This document shows positions 34,501 to 43,160 of a stretch of 64,000 nucleotides of DNA, piece after piece. A program made the position numbers and the translations under genes. Each line of letters starts with the position of its first letter. Position 1 is the first letter of the stretch. The stretch is from assembly GCA_964250755.1 (NCBI GenBank), contig CAXUHB010000005.1, positions 1-64,000 on the forward strand. The letters run 5' to 3'. Source of the stretch: DASWOJ01 sp964250755. Its GTDB lineage: Bacteria > Pseudomonadota > Alphaproteobacteria > Acetobacterales > Acetobacteraceae. Below the pieces are notes generated by a model. The model made no database searches and had not been told where the DNA came from. It was given only the letters and a program-made list of their open reading frames with translations.

Positions 34501-35058
34501 ATGGCGAACGAGAACTTCGAGGTCGCAACCCTGGGCGGCGGCTGCTTCTGGTGCCTGGAACCGGTGTTCCTCAGCCTGCGCGGCGTGCAGTCCAGCGTGT
34601 CCGGCTACGCCGGCGGCACCCTGCCCAACCCGACCTACGAGCAGGTCTGCGGCAAGCGCACCGGCCATGCCGAGGTCGTTCAGGTCACGTTCGACCCGGC
34701 TGTCATCAGCTACGCCGACATCCTGCGCGTGTTCTTCACCCTGCACGACCCCACCACCCCCAACCAGCAGGGCGCCGACGTCGGCCCGCAATACCGCAGC
34801 ATCGTCCTGACCCACTCGGACGCGCAGGCGGCCACGGCGCGGGACGTGACGGCGGAGATGGACGCCGCCGGCGTCTGGGGCCGGCCCATCGTGACGGAGA
34901 TCGTGCCGCTGACGGTGTTCTACCGGGCGGAGGACGAGCATCAGGACTACTATGCCCGCAACCCGTGGTCCGGCTATTGCCGGGCCGTCATCACGCCCAA
35001 GGTCGCCAAGCTGCGGAAGATGTTCAACGACCGCCTGAAGGCGCCCCAGGCTGCATAA
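34501..35058 (+). CDS. msrA: Peptide methionine-(S)-S-oxide reductase
   Basis: A 185-residue cytoplasmic repair enzyme that reduces methionine S-sulfoxide in proteins, using thioredoxin. The catalytic motif GGGCFWCLEPVF gives Cys15; GYAGG, YEQVCGKRTGHAEVVQV, HDPTTPNQQGADVGPQYRS and EDEHQDYY are all typical. The start has an excellent AAGGAGG five bases upstream of the ATG at 34501. The remnant of an acyltransferase gene upstream is open in the same frame without a stop, so any translation from upstream would produce an N-terminally extended MsrA, but independent initiation is clearly intended. Confidence 0.96.
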   Translation: MANENFEVATLGGGCFWCLEPVFLSLRGVQSSVSGYAGGTLPNPTYEQVCGKRTGHAEVVQVTFDPAVISYADILRVFFTLHDPTTPNQQGADVGPQYRSIVLTHSDAQAATARDVTAEMDAAGVWGRPIVTEIVPLTVFYRAEDEHQDYYARNPWSGYCRAVITPKVAKLRKMFNDRLKAPQAA

Positions 35059-35109
35059 GCCCGCAGCTTGACGCTGCTGACGTGACGGCGTCTGCGTGAC
35101 GGGGGCTGC

Positions 35110-35745
35110 GTGACGGAGGCCGAGGCGCGGGCGGCGGTGGCCGGCGCCTACCGGGCGCTGGGTGCTGCCGGGTTGATCGCCGGCAGCAGCGGCAACGTCA
35201 GTCTGCGGCTGGAAGGGGGCATGGTGATCTCTCCCTCCGGCACCTCGCCCGCGGCGGTAACGGAGGCCGGGCTGGTCCGCACGGGCCTGCACGCCGCCGT
35301 GCCCGGGGCCAGCAGCGAGTGGGCGCTGCACGCCGCGCTGTATCTGGCCCGTCCGGAGTTCGGCGCGGTCGTCCACACCCACTGCGACGCCTGCACCGCC
35401 CTGGCCTGCCTGGGCGAGGGGCTGCCGGCGTTCCATTACAACGTGCTGGCCTTCGGCGGGGACGACGTGCGCTGCGGCCCCTACGTCACCTTCGGCACGC
35501 CGGAGCTGGCGGCGGTGGCCATTGCGGCGATGGAGGGCCGGACCGCGTGCCTGCTGGCCAACCACGGCATGATCGCCGCCGGGCCGGACATGGCGGCGGC
35601 GGAGGGCGCGGCGCGCACGCTGGAGATGCTGGCGCGCCAGTATCTCATGGCCCGCGCCGCCGGCACGCCGCGGCTGCTGACGGCGCAGGAGATGGCGTCG
35701 GCCCGGGAGCGCTACCGCACCTATGGACAGCCCGCGCGCCGCTGA
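35110..35745 (+). CDS. Class II aldolase/adducin-family protein
   Basis: A 211-residue zinc aldolase-like protein. The family features are GLIAGSSGNVSLRL, VISPSGTSP, the metal ligands in AVVHTHCDACTALAC (two His) and the third His in LLANHGMIAAGPD. Related proteins include fuculose-phosphate aldolase and sugar-acid aldolases; the substrate is unknown. It begins with GTG at 35110. The 35 bases in front contain three GCGTGACGG-like copies with a spacing near 15 bases, one of which supplies the start, so the initiation site itself has been duplicated. Confidence 0.88.
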   Translation: MTEAEARAAVAGAYRALGAAGLIAGSSGNVSLRLEGGMVISPSGTSPAAVTEAGLVRTGLHAAVPGASSEWALHAALYLARPEFGAVVHTHCDACTALACLGEGLPAFHYNVLAFGGDDVRCGPYVTFGTPELAAVAIAAMEGRTACLLANHGMIAAGPDMAAAEGAARTLEMLARQYLMARAAGTPRLLTAQEMASARERYRTYGQPARR

Positions 35746-35917
35746 AGCTTGCCGGGGCGAGGGTCCGCACGGCGCGTGCCGGCGTCTGCCGGCGCCGCGC
35801 TGGCCCGCTGCGTTCCGCCGGCGTCACCGGCACCTCCCGGAGCGCCGCGGCAATTTAAGAATGAGAACGCCGTGAAGCCACTGGTATCGTTCCCAGCAGC
35901 ATTATAAAGGTTGCGGC

Positions 35918-37720
35918 ATGAGCGTGACGCAGACCCGCCGCGATCCCAGCGCCAGAACCCGCCCCGACGTGACGCACGAGCTTGTCTCGGCCATCAAGGG
36001 GGGCGCATCCGCCTTGGTGCTCGGTCCCGCCGGGACGACGGGCGTGCTGGCGGACGCCGCCGCGGCCCTGGGTGGACGCATCCGCGTGCTGCGGGTGCGT
36101 CCGCCGTATAACCTGACCTCGTTCATGCAGCAGCTCGCGCCCAATGCGTCCGAGGAGGACGGCAGCCTGCTAGAGGATGCCTACAACGCCTTGGCCGTCC
36201 TCAGCCCCGGCTGCACCCGCATCGCGCTGCTCGCGGAGGAGGCGCACCTCCTGCCCAAGACGACGCTGCGCTACATCGAGTCCGCGCTGCGGAACCGCCC
36301 GCACCTGAGCGTCGCCTTGGCCGGCCAGCCCGAGCTGGCGGACAACATCTCTCAGGACGGCCTGAACGATCTGCGCCAGCGCGTCACGCTGCACCTGGAG
36401 CTTGCGGCGTCGCCCGGCGGCGCAGCCAGGCGGCCCGATGCCGACCCTGGGCCGCAACCGGTGCGGTCCCGCCGCCGCGGATGGCTGGTGGGCGGCGTGC
36501 TGGTCCTGATCTGCGCCGCCCTGATCGCCTCGCAGGCACCGGGGCTGCCATCCCTCGGCACCCTGGTGCCGGGGTCCGTGCTGGCGGCGCTGCCGCCCTG
36601 GCTGCGCGGCCCGGCTGCGGATCCGGCGGCCCAGCCTGTGGTGGCCCAGCCTGCGGCGCCGCAGCCCGTGGCCGGGCAGGGCGCGGCCGCCCGCTCGATG
36701 CCGGCTGCGGCCGAAGCCGTGCCGCCTCCTGCGGTGGAGGCCAGCGCCACGCCTGCCAGCGCTACCCCTGCCAGTGTCGTGCCGCCCGCCAGCGCGCCGC
36801 CCACCAGCGCGCTGGAGCGGCCCACGCCCGCACCGCCCGCACCCGCGCCGCCCGAGGCTGCCGCCCTGCCGGAGCCGAGTGCCGCCCCGCCCGCGCCGCA
36901 GGTCGCCGCCCTCGCCGTGCCACCCCCTGCCCCGGCATCAACCGCCCCGCCCAGCGCTGCATCATCTGTTGCTGGCCCGCAAGCTGCCGCGCCGGCATCG
37001 GTGCCGGCAGCAGCGCCCCCCGCGGCCGCGGCCGCAGTGGCCGAGCCGGCCATGGTCGCCCTGACCGGCGGCGAGTTCCGCATGGGCAGCGCCGACGATC
37101 CCTCCGAACGTCCGGCCCACTCCGTCGTCGTCGCGCCGTTCCTCCTGGCCAGGAAAGCCGTGACGGTGCAGGAGTGGCAGCGGTGCGTCGAGGCCCAGGG
37201 CTGCCTGCCCATCGTGAAGGGCAAGCCCCAGGATCCCGCTCTGAACGTGAGCTGGTACGACGCCCGCGGCTACGCCGCCTGGCTGTCCCGCACCACCAGC
37301 CAACCTTACCGCCTGCCGACCGAGGCGGAGTGGGAATATGCCGCCCGCGCCGGCGCCGCCACACGCTACGCCTGGGGCAACGCCATGATCCCGGGCCGCA
37401 TGACCTGCAAGGGCTGCGGCAGCGAGCCGGTCAGCCTGCAGGCCCCACCCGCTGCCGAGGACTATCCGCCCAACGCTTTCGGCCTGCTCGGCCTGGGCGG
37501 CGGCGCGGCGGAGTGGGTGGCCGACTGCTGGCACCGTACCTACCAGGGCGCGCCGCGCGACGGTTCGACCCCCTGGGAGGCCGCTGCCTGCCGGGAGCGC
37601 GTGCTGCGCGGCGGCTCCTGGATGGAGGGGCCATCTGCCCAGCGCCCGTCCAGCCGGGACTTCTATGACCCCTCGGTCCGCTATCCCACCCATGGCTTCC
37701 GGGTCGCGCGGAGCAACTAG
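35918..37720 (+). CDS. ExeA-like pseudo-ATPase fused to a non-catalytic SUMF1 domain
   Basis: A 600-residue fusion. Residues 18-160 resemble ExeA/GspA-type AAA proteins (NLTSFMQQLAPNASEEDG, RNRPHLSVALAGQPELADNI), but the nucleotide loop reads GPAGTTGVLAD without the Walker A Lys, and the Walker B Asp is Glu (ALLAEEAHLL), so ATPase activity is doubtful. After an Arg-rich stretch comes a membrane helix (about 188-207), then about 165 residues of Ala/Pro-rich linker with tandem repeats, and a formylglycine-enzyme-type SUMF1 domain (about 378-600: LTGGEFRMGSADDPSERPAH, NVSWYDARGYAAWLS, RLPTEAEWEYAARAG, HGFRVAR). The catalytic Cys pair of the enzyme is absent (RGGSWMEGPSAQR). It probably spans the inner membrane with the SUMF1 domain outside. 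AAAGG lies seven bases before the ATG. Confidence 0.82.
   Translation: MSVTQTRRDPSARTRPDVTHELVSAIKGGASALVLGPAGTTGVLADAAAALGGRIRVLRVRPPYNLTSFMQQLAPNASEEDGSLLEDAYNALAVLSPGCTRIALLAEEAHLLPKTTLRYIESALRNRPHLSVALAGQPELADNISQDGLNDLRQRVTLHLELAASPGGAARRPDADPGPQPVRSRRRGWLVGGVLVLICAALIASQAPGLPSLGTLVPGSVLAALPPWLRGPAADPAAQPVVAQPAAPQPVAGQGAAARSMPAAAEAVPPPAVEASATPASATPASVVPPASAPPTSALERPTPAPPAPAPPEAAALPEPSAAPPAPQVAALAVPPPAPASTAPPSAASSVAGPQAAAPASVPAAAPPAAAAAVAEPAMVALTGGEFRMGSADDPSERPAHSVVVAPFLLARKAVTVQEWQRCVEAQGCLPIVKGKPQDPALNVSWYDARGYAAWLSRTTSQPYRLPTEAEWEYAARAGAATRYAWGNAMIPGRMTCKGCGSEPVSLQAPPAAEDYPPNAFGLLGLGGGAAEWVADCWHRTYQGAPRDGSTPWEAAACRERVLRGGSWMEGPSAQRPSSRDFYDPSVRYPTHGFRVARSN
36740..36784. repeat. 15-bp tandem units in the Pro/Ala linker
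   Basis: GCCAGCGCCACGCCT, GCCAGCGCTACCCCT and GCCAGTGTCGTGCCG run end to end, coding for Ala-Ser-Ala-Thr-Pro-type repeats in the periplasmic linker of the ExeA-like/SUMF1 fusion. Confidence 0.75.
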
Positions 37721-37846
37721 GGGCTGCTATCCGCGGGCGGCGTCATCGCCGGGTTGCAGCCTTCAGGTGCTCACAAATGACGGCGGATGGCTGCGCGTTT
37801 CGGCAATGCGGCCAGGTGCCGTCCTGCGTTCAAGGAGCATGCGCTG

Positions 37847-38281
37847 ATGGATGACAAGCTGATGATGCCGCGCCGGGCGGTGCTGCGTGCCGCTGCCCTG
37901 CTGGCGGCCAGCCCGGCGGGGGCTGCGACCCCGGCCCCCAAGGACGCCTATCTCTATCTCATCTCGCCTGTGGACGGCCAGCGCGTGCGCAGCCCGATCC
38001 TATGCCGCTTCGGCCTGCGCAACATGGGGATCGCGCCCGCAGGCGTCGTGGTGCCCAACGCCGGGCATCACCATCTCCTCATTGACGTGACGGATGCGCT
38101 GACCCCTGACGAGCCGATCCCGGCCGACCGGATGCACCAGCACTTCGGCGCAGGGCAGACGGAGACCCGCCTGGACCTGCCGAAGGGCAAGCACACCTTG
38201 CAGCTCGTCATGGGTGACGCGAACCACGTCCCGTTCGACCCCGTCATAGCGTCGCGCCGGATCACCATAACGGTCATCTAG
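37847..38281 (+). CDS. Exported DUF4399 protein
   Basis: A 144-residue exported protein. The N-terminus MMPRRAVLRAAALLAASPAGAA is a signal peptide with adjacent Arg residues (possibly Tat-type, though without the full motif). The mature part is a DUF4399 domain: YLISPVDGQRVRSPILCRFGLRNMG, NAGHHHLLIDV, HQHFGAGQTE and KHTLQLVMGDANHVPFDPV, with many His residues that could bind metal. Function is unknown. The ATG at 37847 has AAGGAG nine bases upstream. It follows the ExeA-like/SUMF1 gene by 126 bases in the same direction. Confidence 0.88.
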   Translation: MDDKLMMPRRAVLRAAALLAASPAGAATPAPKDAYLYLISPVDGQRVRSPILCRFGLRNMGIAPAGVVVPNAGHHHLLIDVTDALTPDEPIPADRMHQHFGAGQTETRLDLPKGKHTLQLVMGDANHVPFDPVIASRRITITVI

Positions 38282-38383
38282 GCTGGAGCCGCACTGCGCC
38301 GCCAATGGCGGGAGCCTCCTGCAGCGCCATTCTCCTGTTGCCGGCTTCCTTCCGCGGCCTTGCGTCCTCGGAGGGGAAAGCCC

Positions 38384-38995
38384 CTACACCCGTTCGCTGA
38401 CCTTGATCGCCACCTTGCAGCCGGCCTTGATGACGGCGGACATCAGGCGGTAGGCGGGGGCCAGTTCGGCTTCGTGCTCCAGGCCGATCTCCTTGTGCTC
38501 CTCCTCCTCCGCGCGGAAGCGCTCGATGGTGGCGCGAAGCGGCGCCTCGTCCTCGCCCAGGGCGGCGGCCTGCTCGGCGTAGTGCTCGTCAATCGCGGTC
38601 TCGACCGCGACCGTGCAGGCCATCGCGGCGCGGTCGCCCATCGCCGCCGTCACGGCGCCCAGCGCGTAGCCGGCCAGGTGCCAGAACGGCAGCAGCAGGG
38701 TGGGGCGCACCCGCCGGGTCGCCACCAGCCCGGCAAAGGTGTCGAGATGGTGCTGCTCCTGCGCCTTCATGTGGCGGATCAGGTCGCCCTTGGGGCCGCG
38801 GCCCATGATGGCAAGCTGGCCCTCGTAGATGCGGGCGGCACCGTACTCCCCGGCATGGTCCACGCGCACGATGCGCTCCAGCAACTTGCGGGGCGTGAGG
38901 TCGCCGGGCAAGCGGGGCTTGAATGCTGCGACCGAGACGGCGGAGGTGGCCGGGGGGTAGTCGGCGTCGGTGGTCATGTCGGTCAGGTGGGTCAC
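38384..38995 (-). CDS. coq7: Ubiquinone biosynthesis hydroxylase Coq7
   Basis: A 203-residue di-iron hydroxylase that converts demethoxyubiquinol to the hydroxylated precursor in ubiquinone synthesis. Iron ligands are visible in VDHAGEYGAARIYEG, MKAQEQHHLDTF, VETAIDEHYAEQ and FRAEEEEHKEIGLEHEA, and the C-terminus packs against the membrane. It overlaps the dsbB stop; I choose the GTG at 38995, with GAGG seven bases upstream and a GTGA overlap, over the ATG at 38977, which has no ribosome site. The dsbB-coq7 order suggests a small operon for respiratory-quinone-linked functions: DsbB passes electrons to the quinone whose synthesis Coq7 completes. Confidence 0.93.
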   Translation of the reverse strand: MTHLTDMTTDADYPPATSAVSVAAFKPRLPGDLTPRKLLERIVRVDHAGEYGAARIYEGQLAIMGRGPKGDLIRHMKAQEQHHLDTFAGLVATRRVRPTLLLPFWHLAGYALGAVTAAMGDRAAMACTVAVETAIDEHYAEQAAALGEDEAPLRATIERFRAEEEEHKEIGLEHEAELAPAYRLMSAVIKAGCKVAIKVSERV

Positions 38996-39552
38996 GGCGG
39001 GGCCTCGTGCGGAAGGGTGGGGTGCGGTGGGATGGGTCGGCGTGCGGCTGAGATAATCAGGATGCCGGCCAGCGCCAGGGACAGCAGCAGGTTCATCACC
39101 GCCATCGAGACGGGGAGGCCCGGCACGATATACGCCGGCTCGTCGCATGGTTTGGCGGGGGTGGCGGGCATCCGGGCCAGGCGCTCGGCGATGGTGCCGC
39201 CGCCCAGCGCGGGAGCGGCGCACTCGGGCAAGGGGCTGGGCCACCAATGCTGCTCCACCCCTACATGGACCATGCCCAGCCCGGCGCCGGCCAGCGCCGC
39301 CAGCGCCCCCAGGGCCAGCACGGCGCGGGCCAGGCGGCCGCGCAGCAGCAATGCCAACAGGCCGAGGGCGATCAGGACGCGGTAGGGCCAGCGCTCCCAC
39401 AAGCACAGGGCGCAGGGCACCAAGCCGCCCCACCACTCCGACGCGAAGGCGGCGCCCAGCGCCGCGGCGGATGCGGCAGCTGCGGCCGATGCAGCGCTGC
39501 GCGCCGAGACCACCCTCCATTCTCCGATCCGTTCAGCCCGCGCAGCCTGCAT
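38992..39552 (-). CDS. dsbB: DsbB-type disulfide bond formation protein
   Basis: A 186-residue inner-membrane protein with four helices that reoxidises the periplasmic thiol oxidase DsbA and passes electrons to quinone. The first periplasmic Cys pair is in PCALCLWERWPYR and the second pair is a Cys in PLPECAAP and one in KPCDEPAYIVPGLP. The ATG at 39552 has GGAG five bases upstream; the ATG one codon earlier is possible. The open frame extends 90 codons upstream without signals. It is the first gene of a leftward pair with coq7 and starts divergently from the GST gene. Confidence 0.9.
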   Translation of the reverse strand: MQAARAERIGEWRVVSARSAASAAAAASAAALGAAFASEWWGGLVPCALCLWERWPYRVLIALGLLALLLRGRLARAVLALGALAALAGAGLGMVHVGVEQHWWPSPLPECAAPALGGGTIAERLARMPATPAKPCDEPAYIVPGLPVSMAVMNLLLSLALAGILIISAARRPIPPHPTLPHEAPP

Positions 39553-39635
39553 CATGGCTCCGATATGGCGCTGCCGCCCTCTTGGAGCAATCCGCCCGGG
39601 GCCATACCCTGCCCCGGCAACACGGAGGACGACGG

Positions 39636-40259
39636 ATGCGCCAGCTATTGGGCCGGGCCAATTCCAGCAACGTGATGAAGGCGGTGTGGCTGATGGAGGA
39701 ACTGGGCCTGCCCTATCAGCGTACCGACGTGGGCGGCCCGTTCGGCGGCACGGACACGCCGGGGTATCGCGCCATGAACCCGACCGGCCGCATCCCGACC
39801 TTGGTGGAGGACGGCTGGGCACTGTGGGAGAGCAACGCGATCCTGCGTTACCTGTGCGCGGCCTACGCGCCGGGCACCCCGATGTGGCCGGAGGACCTGC
39901 GGGCGCGAGCCGGGGTGGACCGCTGGATGGATTGGCAGCAGGCCACCCTGGGCGGCCCGCAGACAGTGGTGTTCCAGGGCCTGGTGCGGACCCCGCCGGA
40001 GCGGCAGGACAGGGCCGCCATCATCGCGGCAGCCGCGAGGCTGGGCGGCGAGTATTCGCTCCTGGACGGCGTGCTGGCGCGGACGCCATACGTTGCGGGG
40101 GAAGCGTTCACGCTGGCGGACATCTCGCTGGGCGTCCACGTCCACCGCTGGCTCTCCTTCGACCTGGACCGCCCGGAGCAGCCGCACCTGCGCGCCTGGT
40201 ACGGCCGCCTGCTGGCCCGCCCCGTCTATGCGGCGCATGTGGCGCTGCCGATGACGTAG
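39636..40259 (+). CDS. Glutathione S-transferase family protein
   Basis: A 207-residue cytosolic GST. The thioredoxin-like N-terminal domain (LLGRANSSNVMKAVWLMEELGLPY) has the SSNVMK motif with a Ser positioned as the active-site residue, then MNPTGRIPTLVEDGWALWESNAILRYL for glutathione binding. The all-helical C-terminal domain has DWQQATLGG and FTLADISLGVHVHRW. This arrangement resembles beta/theta-type bacterial GSTs. The ATG at 39636 has GGAGG seven bases upstream. It is alone; substrate unknown. Confidence 0.92.
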   Translation: MRQLLGRANSSNVMKAVWLMEELGLPYQRTDVGGPFGGTDTPGYRAMNPTGRIPTLVEDGWALWESNAILRYLCAAYAPGTPMWPEDLRARAGVDRWMDWQQATLGGPQTVVFQGLVRTPPERQDRAAIIAAAARLGGEYSLLDGVLARTPYVAGEAFTLADISLGVHVHRWLSFDLDRPEQPHLRAWYGRLLARPVYAAHVALPMT

Positions 40260-40397
40260 GAGCGCACCCTCCTCCACTCCGATGGGGGCAGGGACGCGTC
40301 CAATGCTGGCACGTGGGCAGCGCAGATCGGCAACCCCGCCATTGCGCGCCCCTGCCCTGGCCTGCCACCATTGTGCAACGCAACACAGCGGGGCCGC

Positions 40398-43160
40398 ATG
40401 GATCAGGAACTGGCAACCCCCGAGGCTCTGGCCCACCAACTGACCGAAACCGTCGCCGCCGCCCGCGACCGCGCGCGGGAGGACCCGTTCGGCAACCCGG
40501 TGCTGCTGGTGGCGCTGGCGATCTCCCGCCGGCTGGATCGGGGGGAGTTGGACCTGGATCAGGTGGGCGGGCTGGTGCGCCTATTGCGGGACCGCGCCTT
40601 TGCGGCCCGGGCCACACGGCTGGCCGCCTACGCGCGCACCCCGGTGGACGACCCGCTCGGCACCCTTGCCCGGCGGCTGGCGCGGCCCGATCCGCTGGAC
40701 AGCCCGGTGCCGTTCGCGGCCTTCGCTGATGCCTGCGCGCGGACGCGGTTCGCGGCGGTGTTCACGGCGCACCCCACCTTCTCCGCCCCCGCTCCCGTGC
40801 TGCACGCCCTGGCGGAAGCCGCGGGCGGGGCCGCGCCGCCCGCCTTCGCCAGCCACCGCCCGGGGCGCCCGACGCTGGAGGATGAGTTCACCCAGGCCGC
40901 CGCCGCCATACACCGCGGGCGCGACGCGTTGGATATTCTGGCGGAGTCCCTGCTGCGGGAGGCCGCGGCGATCTGGCCGGACCGCTGGACCACCCTGTCG
41001 CCGCACCCGGTCGTGCTGGCAAGCTGGGTCGGCTACGACACTGACGGGCGCACCGACATCGGCTGGTGGGACACGCTGCGGCTGCGCCTGCGGATGAAGC
41101 GCCTCGGCCTGGCGCGGCTGGCCGGGCAGGTCGCGTCCGACCCGCCGCTGGCAACGCGTGTGGGTGAGGCGTTGGACGCCGTGGACGCGCAGTTGCGCCT
41201 GGCCCCTGCCGGCCCCGACCCCAAGGAGGTCGCGCTGTTCGCCGAGGCGCTGGTCGGCGGACGCGACGCCGCGCTGCTGACGCCCGCGCCGCTGATGCCG
41301 CTGTTCGACGCGGCCGTTGCCGCTGCGGACGGGGAGGACCGGATGCGGCTGCTGGTGGCCCGCGCCGGGCTGGCTGGGCACGGCATGTCGCTGGCGCACA
41401 CGCATGTCCGGCTGAACGCGACGCAGCTTCACAACGCCGTCCGGCAGCGCCTGGGCCTCAGCGATCCGCCCGGCGACCCCGTCCGCCGCCGGGCGTTGCT
41501 GGCCGGCATCAACGCCGCGCTGGACGAGGTGCGTCCGGTGCCGGTCTATTTCGGCGCCCTGCTGGCGGAGCAGGCGTCCGCGGTGCGGCTGATGATGACG
41601 GTGGCCCAGATCACCAAGCACGTGGACGCCGCCAGCCCCGTCCGCTTCCTGATCGCCGAGACCGAGAGCGGCTACACCCTGCTCGCTGCTTTGTGGCTGG
41701 CCCGGCTGTTCGGCTGCGAGCGCATGGTCGAGATCAGTCCGCTGTTCGAGACTGCGGACGCCCTGGAGTCCGGCGCCCGCGTGCTGGACGAGGCGCTGCG
41801 GTCCCCGCATTGGCGCGACTACCTGCGGCAGACCGGGCGGCTGTGCCTGCAATTCGGCTACTCCGACAGCGGGCGCTACGTCGGGCAGTTGGACGCCTCC
41901 TACCTGATCGAGCGGCTGCGGATGCGTGTGGCCGACAGCCTGGCCCGGCATGGCGTGACAGGCATCGAGGTCGTGCTGTTCGACACCCACGGGGAGAGCA
42001 TCGGGCGCGGCGCGCACCCCGGCAGCCTGACCGACCGGCTGCGCTACCTGTCTCCCGCCGCCAGCCGCCAGGCCTTCGCGCGCGCCGGCGTGCTGGTGCG
42101 GGAAGAAAGCGCGTTCCAGGGCGGCGACGGCTACCTGCACTTCGGCACCCCGGCCCTGGCCACGGCGACCATCGCGCGCATCGCCGAGCACGCCTTCGCC
42201 GACCCCGCCGGCAGCCGCGACCCGATCTATGACGACCCGGACTTCGCGGTGGACTTCTTCGCCACCATCGGCCAGGCGATGCGCGGCCTGGTGGAGGACC
42301 CCGGCTATGCCGCGCTGCTGGGCACCTTCGGTCCGGCGCTGCTGGATGCTACGGGATCCCGCCCCAGCGCGCGGCAGACCGACGTGGGCGGCCCGGCGGC
42401 GATCCGCCATCCGCGGGAGCTGCGCGCCATCCCCAACAACGCGATCCTGCAGCAGGTCGGCTGGTGCGCCAACACCGTGCACGGCCTGGGCGCCGCGGCG
42501 CTGCGCCACCCCGAGCCGTTCGCGGAGCTGCGCCGCACCAGCAGCCGCTTCCGCCGCGCGACGGAGCTTGCAGCCCACGGGCTGCTGCACTCGGACCTGG
42601 ACGTGCTGCGCGCGACGGTGGCGGTGCTGAACCCCGGCACTTGGCTGGACCGCGCCGCCCACGCCGGGGTGCCGGGCCGGCGGGAGGGGCTGGTGGCGGT
42701 GGCCCGCGCCCTGGAGCGGCTGGACTTGTGGTCGGACGTGTCGGCGATGTTCCACCGCGTGCAGGCCGACCACCTGCAACTGCGCGCGGTTTGGCCGGAC
42801 GCACCGCGCATGGGGGACGAGGAAGTGCTGCTGCACGCACTGCGCCTGGCCCTGATCCAGCGCATCTGGCTGCTGGCGACGGCGATCCCCGACTTCTCGC
42901 CCCGGCACGGCGTCACGCCGCAGGACATGCTGGACCGGCTGATCCGCCTGGATGTGCCGGCGGGGCTGGCCCTGCTGGGGGAAGTGTTCCCGGCGGCGGG
43001 GGCGGCTGGGGCGGACCTCGATTACGGGGAGGCCGCCGGGCCGCGCAACGGGTCGTATGCGGCGGAGCACGGCGCGATCTTCGAGCCGATGCGGCGGTTG
43101 TTCGACCTGCTGCGCGAGATCGGCGGGGCAGTCACGCACCATGTCGGGGCGTTCGGGTAG
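40398..43160 (+). CDS. ppc: Phosphoenolpyruvate carboxylase, divergent type
   Basis: A 920-residue protein with the PEP carboxylase fold, which in classical members makes oxaloacetate from PEP and bicarbonate. Recognisable but altered motifs are FTAHPTF near residue 123 (classical TAHPTE, catalytic His kept), ASWVGYDTDGRTDI (classical GGDRDGNP), FGYSDSGRYVGQLDASY (classical GYSDSNKDGG), LFDTHGESIGRGAHPG (classical FHGRGGSIGRGG) and GSRPSARQ with LRAIPNNAILQQ. In the glycine-rich loop the second Arg is kept but the classical His and first Arg positions are Asp and His. The C-terminal NTG is missing. Activity or substrate may differ. The last 29 bases overlap the convergent GNAT gene. Start at ATG 40398 lacks a strong ribosome site. 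Confidence 0.85.
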   Translation: MDQELATPEALAHQLTETVAAARDRAREDPFGNPVLLVALAISRRLDRGELDLDQVGGLVRLLRDRAFAARATRLAAYARTPVDDPLGTLARRLARPDPLDSPVPFAAFADACARTRFAAVFTAHPTFSAPAPVLHALAEAAGGAAPPAFASHRPGRPTLEDEFTQAAAAIHRGRDALDILAESLLREAAAIWPDRWTTLSPHPVVLASWVGYDTDGRTDIGWWDTLRLRLRMKRLGLARLAGQVASDPPLATRVGEALDAVDAQLRLAPAGPDPKEVALFAEALVGGRDAALLTPAPLMPLFDAAVAAADGEDRMRLLVARAGLAGHGMSLAHTHVRLNATQLHNAVRQRLGLSDPPGDPVRRRALLAGINAALDEVRPVPVYFGALLAEQASAVRLMMTVAQITKHVDAASPVRFLIAETESGYTLLAALWLARLFGCERMVEISPLFETADALESGARVLDEALRSPHWRDYLRQTGRLCLQFGYSDSGRYVGQLDASYLIERLRMRVADSLARHGVTGIEVVLFDTHGESIGRGAHPGSLTDRLRYLSPAASRQAFARAGVLVREESAFQGGDGYLHFGTPALATATIARIAEHAFADPAGSRDPIYDDPDFAVDFFATIGQAMRGLVEDPGYAALLGTFGPALLDATGSRPSARQTDVGGPAAIRHPRELRAIPNNAILQQVGWCANTVHGLGAAALRHPEPFAELRRTSSRFRRATELAAHGLLHSDLDVLRATVAVLNPGTWLDRAAHAGVPGRREGLVAVARALERLDLWSDVSAMFHRVQADHLQLRAVWPDAPRMGDEEVLLHALRLALIQRIWLLATAIPDFSPRHGVTPQDMLDRLIRLDVPAGLALLGEVFPAAGAAGADLDYGEAAGPRNGSYAAEHGAIFEPMRRLFDLLREIGGAVTHHVGAFG

